Origin: Microcaldota archaeon
GTDB lineage: Archaea > Micrarchaeota > Micrarchaeia > Micrarchaeales > CABMGC01
Assembly (NCBI GenBank): GCA_028867135.1
Contig: JAGWGW010000001.1
Span: 1-53,597 of the forward strand
DNA: 53,597 nt
Reading direction: 5' to 3'
Of this stretch, positions 40,467 to 48,130 are shown piece after piece. The position numbers and the translations under genes were made by a program. The notes below the pieces were generated by a model, which was not told the origin of the DNA, did no database searches, and saw only the letters and a program-made list of their open reading frames with translations. Numbering within the stretch: position 1 is the first letter of the stretch; each line of letters opens with the position of its first letter.

Positions 40467-41159
40467 GTGAAGAGGAAGTCAAAAACAATAAGAAGGAAGG
40501 CCGCAAACAGGCCTAAGAGGCCTGGGAAGATGCGCGAGAAGGTATTGTTTGACATACCACACTACCCGCAGACCGAGGAATTCACAAGCTCAGCAGCATG
40601 CGCGATGATGGTCCTCAAGTACCTTAATCCAAACTTCAGGCTCAAGAAGGAGCAGGAGTATGATATTTGGCAGGAGGCTGTCAATGGAAGCGTGTGGCAC
40701 GGCTCGAAGTACGGGCTTGCGTACGCGCTAGCGAAGAGAGGCGCAAAGGCCAAGATAATCAGCAACACCAAGGACGAGGGATACGACAGGAAGCTTGCAG
40801 TGTACGAGAACGTGAACCTTGATACGCTCACGGCTTCATACAACGAGATAAAGCAGAAGTCGCAGGACATGGAGATAAGCGAGGATTACGGTACAGCGTC
40901 GATCAACTCCGTCAGGAAGACGCTCTCCGGCAACCAGATACCGATAGTGCTCATAGATGCAAACGTAATAAATCCTTACCTTGAATCATCGCCGCACTGG
41001 GTCGTTGTAAAGGGCTACGACAAGGATGCGTTCTACATCAATGACCCTTATTCTGACAGCACTGTGACGCTAGACTCTGATGCATTCAAGTCCGCTCTTG
41101 GATACGACAACGACTTCCACATGATAGTCATAGGGTCAAAGCCCAAACAGAAGAAATAG
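40467..41159 (+). CDS. peptidase C39-like protein without the nucleophilic cysteine
   Basis: A 230-residue protein with the papain-like C39 family layout: PHYPQTEEFTSSAACAMMVL, an EYDIWQEA segment, a GSKYGLAYALAKRGAKAKII strand-helix, PHWVVVKGYD with His, and FYINDPYSD with Asp. In active members the residue after FT is Cys; here it is Ser41, so peptidase activity is doubtful unless Cys45 substitutes. The N-terminus is very basic (KRKSKTIRRKAANRPKRPGK), suggesting RNA or membrane binding. GTG 40467 is preceded by AGGCGATGC. Function unknown. Confidence 0.7.
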   Translation: MKRKSKTIRRKAANRPKRPGKMREKVLFDIPHYPQTEEFTSSAACAMMVLKYLNPNFRLKKEQEYDIWQEAVNGSVWHGSKYGLAYALAKRGAKAKIISNTKDEGYDRKLAVYENVNLDTLTASYNEIKQKSQDMEISEDYGTASINSVRKTLSGNQIPIVLIDANVINPYLESSPHWVVVKGYDKDAFYINDPYSDSTVTLDSDAFKSALGYDNDFHMIVIGSKPKQKK

Positions 41160-41160
41160 C

Positions 41161-41569
41161 TTATTTTGACTTGCTCCAGAGGGCCTTCGCCTTCTGGAAC
41201 TGAATCTCGGCCTCGGAAGAGAATGTGCTGCCTGCGGCTACGAGGCATGTGCCTGCGAGCGCACTGGCGTTTCCTGCAACCTGCATTTTGCCCTCCTCCT
41301 CGTATATCCCAGACTGGATTGCGAACATGGCTGCTGCCCTCATATAGATGACGCTGGCCCTCTTTTCGTTGCCGGTTTGCCTGCGCATAGTCCGCACGGC
41401 GCCTCAGGTCCCTTGCGCTGTACCAGAAATCGAACTCCCAGTCCCTGCGCCTTGATGCCCTTCTGAAGGTGTCTATCTTCCTTTCAAACGCGGTCTGCTC
41501 CCTGCTCTGCCCATCCTTACGATTCTTCCGCTGACCGTCATCATTGGAAAACGTGCCCCTGAAGCGCAT
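41161..41569 (-). pseudogene. small helical protein gene interrupted by a +1 frameshift
   Basis: Two overlapping frames on the minus strand join into one plausible protein. The first (from ATG 41569) reads MRFRGTFSN... to FWYSARDLRRRADYAQAN; the second continues GNEKRASVIYMRAAAMFAIQ to the stop at 41161. Dropping one C of the minus-strand CCGG at 41372-41375 gives ...ADYAQANGNEKRAS..., a seamless helical product of about 135 residues. So the gene is either frameshifted, mis-sequenced or expressed by frameshifting. The C-terminal half is helical and Ala-rich with TPR-like character. No family recognised. Confidence 0.6.
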
Positions 41570-41609
41570 GGCTTAGAGTAGCCTTTTCCAGATATTTAAA
41601 GAGTTTGTA

Positions 41610-41972
41610 TTACCTGCCGGAGAGCATGCCCTTGAGCAGCGACCTCACGAGCCTTGCCCTGTCTGTCGAAGGCTTCTTGTACACTGACATGGGGGTCCTG
41701 CTCTTTATGTCGTTGTAGCACGGCACGCACATGGTCCTCTTGCTGACAATTCCGTCGCGTACGTACCTGTCCCTGTCCTGCACGTATCTTGGGGGCACTA
41801 TCTTGACCTCCCCGTCCTTCATGGCCTTGCTGCAGGATATGCAACTGTTTTCTATAAGGTATACAAGGTCCCGATCCTCAGTCTCGTCTGTATAGTGCTC
41901 AAGTCCGTCAGACTGCGCCACCTTCCTCGCAAATCCCCTGTTTTCTTCCATTCCCATAGCCTCCACATCCAT
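41610..41972 (-). CDS. small Cys4 zinc-finger-like protein
   Basis: A protein of about 120 residues with two CxxC pairs (SCISCSKAM and MCVPCYND, about 37 residues apart) forming a likely treble-clef or ribbon zinc site. Basic residues (KKPSTDRARLVRSLLKGML) end the chain. No family recognised. The frame begins at a GTG at 42005. ATG 41972 is chosen because GGGGGT precedes it at a good distance and a TATA-like CTATTTTATATTAC near 42020-42033 would place the transcript start nearby. Confidence 0.55.
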   Translation of the reverse strand: MDVEAMGMEENRGFARKVAQSDGLEHYTDETEDRDLVYLIENSCISCSKAMKDGEVKIVPPRYVQDRDRYVRDGIVSKRTMCVPCYNDIKSRTPMSVYKKPSTDRARLVRSLLKGMLSGR

Positions 41973-42113
41973 GTACATTACCCCCTGCAGATGGACTAAG
42001 CCCACCCTCCCCGATAAGTAATATAAAATAGCTCATATATATAGGTTTCGTAGTTATATTGACATAATTTATGTAAAAATGTAATAATCTTACACAAATT
42101 TGCTGTTGATTTG

Positions 42114-42977
42114 ATGGTTTATCTATTGGCGATCGGAGGGAATGCCGTTTCCAACGACAAAATGCCGGAAGAGTTGGGAAGGCAGATAGTGAAGCTTCAC
42201 AAGAAGGGCGTAGGGTTGGTGATAACGCATGGCAACGGACCGCAGGTCGGGGAACTGTCTGGCAAATTCCACGACAAGAGCCTTGCCATGCTGACTGCTG
42301 AGACAGAGGCTGCGCTGGGCATGGTCATAGAGGGGGGGATACACGAAGCTGCAAAGAGAATGCGCATTAAGAGCCCGAAGACCGCTCTGCTTCTCACAAG
42401 GGTCGTCGTGGACAGGCGAAGCGGCGAGTTCAGGAACCCGACAAAGCCGATTGGCGCTTTCATGAATGCAAAAGAGGCGATGGCGCTTAGGAGGAAGGGC
42501 CTCGTCGTGAAGAAGCTGATAAACGGCTACAGGAGACTGGTTCCCTCTCCGGCCCCTGAAAGGATTGTCGACATAGACGTAATCAGACGGTTCCTAGGCA
42601 TGGGATACATAGTCATAGCTGGAGGCGGAGGTGGCATAGCGGTAGACAAGCATCTCAGGTACGTAGACGCAGTAATAGACAAGGACAGGACGTCTGCGAT
42701 GATCGCAGAGCAGATAGGAGCCAAAAGGCTCTACATGCTGACCAATGTTGACGGAGTGTACATCAACTTCCGTAAAAAGAACCAAACGCTCATAGGAAGA
42801 ACGACTGGCATGGGCATCAGGAAGTACATGAAGGCGTTCGAGAAGGGGAGCATGCGCCCGAAGGTGGAGTCCGCGATTCGTTTCGCAGGCGAAAAGAATA
42901 GGGTTGCGGTCATAGGCAACCTCTCTAAGATAGGGAGTGTGATCTCGTTAAAAGGATGCACGGTCATACGCGGTTAG
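42114..42977 (+). CDS. arcC: carbamate kinase-like amino-acid-kinase family enzyme
   Basis: A 287-residue enzyme of the carbamate kinase family, which makes ATP from carbamoyl phosphate or the reverse. Signature segments are LLAIGGNAVS, VITHGNGPQVGELSGKF, VIAGGGGGIAV, YVDAVIDKDRTSAMIAEQIGA and MLTNVDGVY. ATG 42114 is used; a TTG at 42111 is directly upstream. No ornithine carbamoyltransferase or arginine deiminase is adjacent, so an arginine-fermentation role is not supported by context. The last 14 bp overlap the convergent trm1 gene. Confidence 0.87.
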   Translation: MVYLLAIGGNAVSNDKMPEELGRQIVKLHKKGVGLVITHGNGPQVGELSGKFHDKSLAMLTAETEAALGMVIEGGIHEAAKRMRIKSPKTALLLTRVVVDRRSGEFRNPTKPIGAFMNAKEAMALRRKGLVVKKLINGYRRLVPSPAPERIVDIDVIRRFLGMGYIVIAGGGGGIAVDKHLRYVDAVIDKDRTSAMIAEQIGAKRLYMLTNVDGVYINFRKKNQTLIGRTTGMGIRKYMKAFEKGSMRPKVESAIRFAGEKNRVAVIGNLSKIGSVISLKGCTVIRG

Positions 42978-44055
42978 GTCTTATCGCTTTGATGACCTCG
43001 CTCACAGTGCCTGTCGTCTTCAGCGCATCCTTGTCAAACTGCGTGCGCGTCGCTGCTATTCCCATCTTTTCAAGGCGCATCCTTACCGCTTCTGGGGATA
43101 CAGAGCTCATGTGCAGCGATTTCGTCATCCTCGGGATCGAGTAGAAGAATGGCATGTCAAGCTCTCCCTGCATCATCCTGAGCTCCTTCTCCCCCTCATA
43201 TGGATCGTTTACGAGCTTCAGCATCTTCCCTATCATCTCCTTTGACTGGAGCTTTCCGAGCCACATTGGGCCGTATGGCTCCATGGCCTTGGAACAGTTT
43301 GCGCATTTCGGACTGAGCTTCGGCGCGATGCCTTTGGAGAGCGAGAAGTTCCTGCAGCTGCCGCAGAAGCACGCGAACCCGTTTTCCTTTATCGATGCTA
43401 AAGCCTCCTTTGCGCCTGCAGACAGCCTGACGAAGACCCTCATATAATGCATGTCAGATATGCTGAGCAATGGTTCTGACCCAAAATTGAAGACAGCGGC
43501 GTTCCTGGAGATGAAATTGAGGAGTATGCGTATTCCGGATTCCTTGCACAGCTCGTTGTGCATCGGCTTCGAGCCGTACGTCTTCATGCATGCTGCCTCG
43601 TGAGCTCCGCAGAGCACGGCCGTGTCCGTGGCTGTTATCATAAGGACTGTGCCGTCTTTAGATATTTTCATTACATCGAAAACATGAGGGGACGGTGTAC
43701 CGAAGGGGTCAAGATCGATTATGTCGAATTTTTCGGCTGTTGTGTTCGCGTATTCCTGTATGCTCATGTTCAATGCCTTTGCCTTCACGTTGTTCGCAGA
43801 CAGGTTCTTGCGCATGGATTTGTATGCGTCCTTGTTCATGTCGATTGTTGTGATGTTCCTTATCCCTGCTTCCTTTGCATATCTTATCGCCCTTACGCCT
43901 GTTGCGGCTGTGCAGTCGAGAAATGAGGCTGGCTGTTTTTTGTTCAGGGCCTTTACGAATAGGACCGACATGTCCCTGAGCTTTTTCATTTTCGGGTTGA
44001 AGAAGACTCCGTTCCCTGCTTTTATGCTCGCCTTCCCTTCTTTGATGCTGTCCAT
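42964..44055 (-). CDS. trm1: tRNA (guanine26-N2)-dimethyltransferase Trm1
   Basis: A 363-residue SAM-dependent enzyme that methylates G26 of tRNA. It has the N-terminal EGKASIKAGNGVFFNPKMK, the SAM-binding FLDCTAATGVRAIRYA, the catalytic IIDLDPFGTPSPHVFD and ITATDTAVLCG segments, and a C-terminal domain with a zinc site (CFCGSCRNF and PKCANCSKAM). All expected elements are intact. It follows a DUF357 gene by 3 bp in the same direction and is probably co-transcribed with it. Confidence 0.95.
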   Translation of the reverse strand: MDSIKEGKASIKAGNGVFFNPKMKKLRDMSVLFVKALNKKQPASFLDCTAATGVRAIRYAKEAGIRNITTIDMNKDAYKSMRKNLSANNVKAKALNMSIQEYANTTAEKFDIIDLDPFGTPSPHVFDVMKISKDGTVLMITATDTAVLCGAHEAACMKTYGSKPMHNELCKESGIRILLNFISRNAAVFNFGSEPLLSISDMHYMRVFVRLSAGAKEALASIKENGFACFCGSCRNFSLSKGIAPKLSPKCANCSKAMEPYGPMWLGKLQSKEMIGKMLKLVNDPYEGEKELRMMQGELDMPFFYSIPRMTKSLHMSSVSPEAVRMRLEKMGIAATRTQFDKDALKTTGTVSEVIKAIRPNRV

Positions 44056-44058
44056 TTT

Positions 44059-44286
44059 CTATCCTTCTATCTTTAGAATCGCGTCGAGGAGCCCGTGCGC
44101 GTATGCGATGCTCGAGAACGAGGTATGGTAGTCCTTCTTCTCCAGCCAGCTGGCTGCATCCTGAGCGTACATCTTTGCAAGCTCCATGACCTCCTTTTCC
44201 TTATCGTTCAGTTTCTCCGTTCTTACCTTCTTTATGTTATCGGAGAAGATTCCGATGTCTTTCCTTATTCTTTCCTCTATTTCCAT
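44059..44286 (-). CDS. DUF357-family small helical protein
   Basis: A 75-residue protein of the archaeal DUF357 family, recognised by the C-terminal YAQDAASWLEKKDYHTSFSS followed by IAYAHGLLDAILKI. It is entirely helical and probably dimeric; the function is unknown. It lies 3 bp upstream of trm1 and is divergent from the second LamG protein gene over a 57-bp gap containing one central TATA-like element. Confidence 0.8.
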   Translation of the reverse strand: MEIEERIRKDIGIFSDNIKKVRTEKLNDKEKEVMELAKMYAQDAASWLEKKDYHTSFSSIAYAHGLLDAILKIEG

Positions 44287-44311
44287 TACACAACCGCCGC
44301 TCGGTGCAGTG

Positions 44312-44322
44312 TTTAATATTTA
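44312..44322. promoter_or_regulatory. shared bidirectional TATA element, DUF357/LamG copy 2
   Basis: TTTAATATTTA is centred about 31 bp from the DUF357 ATG (44286) and about 27 bp from the LamG ATG (44344), leaderless spacing in both directions. Confidence 0.55.
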
Positions 44323-44343
44323 TGCCATCTTCTTATTTAACTT

Positions 44344-45219
44344 ATGAGTGCAAGGAGCAGGCTACAGTCGGCAATGGAATACCTCATGACCTACGGTTGG
44401 GCCGTCCTCGCAATCGCCATCGTCATGGTCTCTCTATACTCATTGGGGATATTCAATGTTGGAAGCTTGAAACCGACTGCAACTCAGGGCTCCTGCCAGG
44501 TCATAAGGACTGCTGCGCAAGTTTCTCTGGCAGGCCAATGCAATGACCTAATACCCAGGTATGTGGCCAGATTTGTTGGCGGTAGTGGCGCAAGTTCATA
44601 CGTGCAAGTTCCAGATAAATCAAGCTTGAGGCTCAATGGGCCGTTCACCATAGTGTTTTGGGGGTACATAAATGATGCATTGCCCAACAATGGATATCCT
44701 GGATTTATCAAAAAAGGGAATTCCGGGGTCCTTAATGGGGGCTACCTGTTCTTTTACGGCGGTCTTGGAACAATAGGGGTCCCGCCTTTCAAGAGGGATA
44801 ACCAACAATACAACATGCCAGGCAGCGCGCCTGCAGCAAACACATGGTATTTCTACGCAATTACATACGATGGTTCATCGACGTTGACTCTTTACGAAAA
44901 CACCCAATCCTCAACAGTAAGTATGACATACGGCACTGATACGGATACAAGTGCATTATTGATAGGAAGCGGAGACGCTGGAGGCGACAACAATATCGCA
45001 GATGTCCAGATGTACAATACCTCACTTGATTCTGGTTCCATCAAGAGCCTGTATCAGGAAGGCATAGGCGGAGCGCCGATAGATGTGCAACACATAGTTG
45101 GCTGGTGGCCGCTGAACGGGAACGCGAACGATTACTCAGGAAACAACAACCAGGGCAGTGCAACAAGCGTAATCTGGAATGCGAACTGGCAGAGTGGTTA
45201 TACTTCTCCCGCTTCTTAG
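44344..45219 (+). CDS. surface LamG-like protein with class III signal peptide (copy 2)
   Basis: A 291-residue paralogue of the protein at 11706. It keeps RLQSAMEYLMTYGWAVLAI, the linker with GSCQVIRTAAQ and SLAGQCND, and the LamG strands (GPFTIVFWGYI, NTWYFYAITYDGSSTLTLYE, NIADVQMYNTSLDSGSI, WWPLNGNANDYSGN). The domain body has diverged more than the two ends. The pilin-like N-terminus would be cut by a class III signal peptidase, and the product displayed on or near the envelope. It starts at leaderless spacing from the shared element and ends 1 bp from the convergent PCNA gene. Confidence 0.85.
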   Translation: MSARSRLQSAMEYLMTYGWAVLAIAIVMVSLYSLGIFNVGSLKPTATQGSCQVIRTAAQVSLAGQCNDLIPRYVARFVGGSGASSYVQVPDKSSLRLNGPFTIVFWGYINDALPNNGYPGFIKKGNSGVLNGGYLFFYGGLGTIGVPPFKRDNQQYNMPGSAPAANTWYFYAITYDGSSTLTLYENTQSSTVSMTYGTDTDTSALLIGSGDAGGDNNIADVQMYNTSLDSGSIKSLYQEGIGGAPIDVQHIVGWWPLNGNANDYSGNNNQGSATSVIWNANWQSGYTSPAS

Positions 45220-45220
45220 A

Positions 45221-45964
45221 TTACTCTTCCATGTAAGGAGCTAAAAAGTAGGATATGCTTGCTTCGCCGATATTGTAGTTCATCCTTAATGGTTCGTTGG
45301 ACTTGAGGTCTATCAGCACGCTGTTGCCTATAGGGCATGACTTTACCATGTTGTCCATGAATTCTAGGTTGAATACGGCGTCTGCTGGCTTGCTCGCCTC
45401 TATCTTCTTGATCACATCCCCGTTCTTGTCGTGCAGCGCCTCAAGCTCTCCAGAATCGCCCCTCGCGCTTACTCCGAACTGGTCCTTGGTTGCCTTGAAC
45501 GCTATGTAAGACGAGATTAATCCCGCGTCCTTGATTATCTCCTTGAGCTGATCCCCGCTTATCTCAACGTGCGCCTCGAAGTCTACGTTAGGCTCCTTCT
45601 CGACGCTCTTCTTGACGTCTATCATCTGCATCTTGTACCTTCTCCTGCTGCTCGGGCTTATGAACTCCATTGAGAGCTTGTTGTCGGAATCCTTCATGAC
45701 AAGCGCCTCGTTGTCCCTGGTCCTTGAAAGTATCTTCGAGAGGTTCTCGAGGTTTAATCCGACATTTGTGCTCTTGTCGACAGAGTATTTCGAGAAGGCC
45801 TTCTCGGGCATGAAGAACGATACCATGCTTATGCTCGATGGATCCATCGCCTTGAGGCTTATGCCTTCCTTGGTGACGTTGAACAGCCCCTCGTCGACAA
45901 GGCTCACTATTGATGCGACGCAGTCCCTCCAATACTTGGCGTTATCTAGCTTTATTTCGAACAT
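45221..45964 (-). CDS. pcn: DNA polymerase sliding clamp PCNA
   Basis: A 247-residue PCNA, the trimeric clamp for replicative polymerases. The two-domain layout is complete: DEGLFNVTKEGISLKAMDPS, the LENLSKILSRT helix, the interdomain connector around KKSVEKEPNVDFEAHVEI, and the C-terminal YNIGEASISYFLAPYMEE. The usual SISYFLAP motif is present. A TATA-like TTTATATATTTAT (46002-46016 region, minus strand) is about 45 bp upstream, leaving a leader with AAGGGGGT directly before the ATG. Confidence 0.95.
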   Translation of the reverse strand: MFEIKLDNAKYWRDCVASIVSLVDEGLFNVTKEGISLKAMDPSSISMVSFFMPEKAFSKYSVDKSTNVGLNLENLSKILSRTRDNEALVMKDSDNKLSMEFISPSSRRRYKMQMIDVKKSVEKEPNVDFEAHVEISGDQLKEIIKDAGLISSYIAFKATKDQFGVSARGDSGELEALHDKNGDVIKKIEASKPADAVFNLEFMDNMVKSCPIGNSVLIDLKSNEPLRMNYNIGEASISYFLAPYMEE

Positions 45965-46106
45965 TCTACCCCCTTATGATTAGCTATAGAATAAACAGCG
46001 ACATAAATATATAAAACCCATCTGCACCGCGAAGTGCATCTTTATAGAGGTAATTTTTCATAGTACTTATTTATCTGTCGGACAAGATAGAATAGCGGGT
46101 ATCGTG

Positions 46107-48095
46107 ATGGTTCATAGGGCATTTCTGCTTTCTGTTGCACTCCTACTGCTGCTGCCGAACATGCTCCACGCAGGCTACTGGTTCCAGTACGGGATACGGG
46201 GGGGTTACCAGTCGAACTTCAACAACGGAGTCAGCGCAAGCATAGAGACCATGGCGCAGCCTCAGGTGGATTCCGGATCCGCTGCATTCTGGGTCGGGGA
46301 AAGCCTCTCGAACGGCGCCTTCATACAGATGGGCTACCTGACGGAGAACCAGAGCGCGCTCTACCCGCTCTACTGCGACCGCAGCGGCTGCAAGGACTAC
46401 GAGCTCATCAAGAAAGGGGCCCCGGAATGGTTCTACGAATACTTTCCTGCAGGATACAACGGTGGGTTCCTGGGCGCTGTGGGAACCAGCGGCTCGGCCG
46501 GTGCGAACGGAACCTTCAACACCTATGAATTCCATGCTAACGGCACCGTGTGGTCCTTCGTATTCAACGGCAACGTCGTCGGCAGCGTAGACCTGGGCGC
46601 CCAAAACTCAGGGCAGAACGATTCGATAGCGTTCGGCGAGGTGGCGAATACCAGCAACAACAGGGAATTCGTCAACCCTGTCATATTCTCGAACGTGTCC
46701 ATATACAAGTCCAGCAGCAAGGTCCTGATACCGTACGGATATTCATACATAGGATACGGCGTTGGCAGCGACACGACAGCCGCGAATCCGTACGGGGTGC
46801 AGACACTCGACAACAGGATCAATTATTTCGAGGTCGGGTCCGGGCTGCCGCAGCCTCTCAACGGTGCGATCCTATGGCAGACAGGGTACATGCTCAAGAT
46901 CATCTCGCAGTACGGCAACCTCAACAGCTCGATACTCTACGAATCGGGGGCGCCGATAGGGATAAGCGCGCCAGAGCTACTGTACATAGACAACTACACA
47001 AGGGTGCAGTTCGATGGATGGAGCGGCCGTGGAGTCGGCGCTTACAGCGGCAACGCGAACCAGACGCAGATAACGATATACAGCAATGTGACCGAAAAGG
47101 CGAACTGGCAGAAGCAGTACTTCGTGAACGTATCCTCAGCGCATTCGACTGTTTCGGGGACCGGCTGGTATGCTGCTGCCTCTGTAGCAAACTATAGCCT
47201 ATTCTCGAACATTAGCTACTACAACAGCTCAAGCAGGTATGTATTCATCAGGTGGAGCAATGGGAACCCGGAGATGGGCGGGACCCTGGCGGTAAACTCT
47301 CCGGCCAATGTAATCGCGTTGTGGCGGCAGCAGTACCTTGTCAGCGCGACTTCCGATTACGGCAACGTGTCAGGCAGCGGGTGGTACAACAACGGTTCCG
47401 TTGCCTCCCTTTCTGTGAAAAACCCAATCGTGAACCTCAGCTTGACCGAGAAGCTCGCTTTCTATTCGTGGAGCAACGGCGAAACAAATAGCTCGATAAA
47501 ATTCGCGGTTAACGAACCTGAAAACGTCAGGGCATCATTCAAGAAGCAGTATCTGACGACATTCAAGGGCAGAGATGCCTATGGAAACCCTGTCGCACTG
47601 CAGGGGATCGTTCTCGGAAACAGTACCATATCAAGTTCTGCATTCATATTCGGCAACGTGAGCTATGACATAAAGAGCGTCTACTACAACAACGCCAAGA
47701 TCGCCGTAAACAGGCAGACATCCGTCAATTCCTCGGGGACGGACTACATCAGCCTTCCGGTATACAACGTAAGGATACTGACAAAGGACATATTCGGAGG
47801 GCCCATCAAGGCAAACTTCGACCTCAGGTTCTCTAACGGGACGGAGGTCAACGGCAGCTCTGGAAGCGGCGGCGTTATAGCGTTCAGCGGCGTCCCGTAT
47901 GGTTCGGTGAGCGGCACGATCGAATACCTTGGGATAAAGCAGTCGGTTTACACAAGCGGCGGCGCGGCAAAGGTTGTGCCGTTCGTCTCGCTGCTCGACA
48001 TCGTGCTGATGATAGCAGCTGTTGCAGCCGCATTCCTGATATACAACCACTCCAGGAAGAGGCTTTCGGCTCGCGCAGCGGCGGAAGGCGGATAG
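46107..48095 (+). CDS. large secreted repeat protein with C-terminal membrane anchor
   Basis: A 662-residue type I membrane protein. A signal peptide (HRAFLLSVALLLLLPNMLHA) leads into a jelly-roll/LamG-like N-terminal domain (about 25-220). Then come several repeats of the kind YG.(V/L)....GWY..GS followed by aromatic strands (for example TVSGTGWYAAASVA and NVSGSGWYNNGSVA), similar to bacterial InlB-type or Big-like surface repeats. A beta-rich stalk (about 500-620), a membrane segment near 630-650 and a short basic tail end it. N-glycosylation sequons are very common. A GTG precedes ATG 46107 by 3 bp. The function is probably adhesion or S-layer-related. Confidence 0.7.
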   Translation: MVHRAFLLSVALLLLLPNMLHAGYWFQYGIRGGYQSNFNNGVSASIETMAQPQVDSGSAAFWVGESLSNGAFIQMGYLTENQSALYPLYCDRSGCKDYELIKKGAPEWFYEYFPAGYNGGFLGAVGTSGSAGANGTFNTYEFHANGTVWSFVFNGNVVGSVDLGAQNSGQNDSIAFGEVANTSNNREFVNPVIFSNVSIYKSSSKVLIPYGYSYIGYGVGSDTTAANPYGVQTLDNRINYFEVGSGLPQPLNGAILWQTGYMLKIISQYGNLNSSILYESGAPIGISAPELLYIDNYTRVQFDGWSGRGVGAYSGNANQTQITIYSNVTEKANWQKQYFVNVSSAHSTVSGTGWYAAASVANYSLFSNISYYNSSSRYVFIRWSNGNPEMGGTLAVNSPANVIALWRQQYLVSATSDYGNVSGSGWYNNGSVASLSVKNPIVNLSLTEKLAFYSWSNGETNSSIKFAVNEPENVRASFKKQYLTTFKGRDAYGNPVALQGIVLGNSTISSSAFIFGNVSYDIKSVYYNNAKIAVNRQTSVNSSGTDYISLPVYNVRILTKDIFGGPIKANFDLRFSNGTEVNGSSGSGGVIAFSGVPYGSVSGTIEYLGIKQSVYTSGGAAKVVPFVSLLDIVLMIAAVAAAFLIYNHSRKRLSARAAAEGG

Positions 48096-48130
48096 TCAGG
48101 ATTATAATTCCTCCGCGTGAATTATGATTC

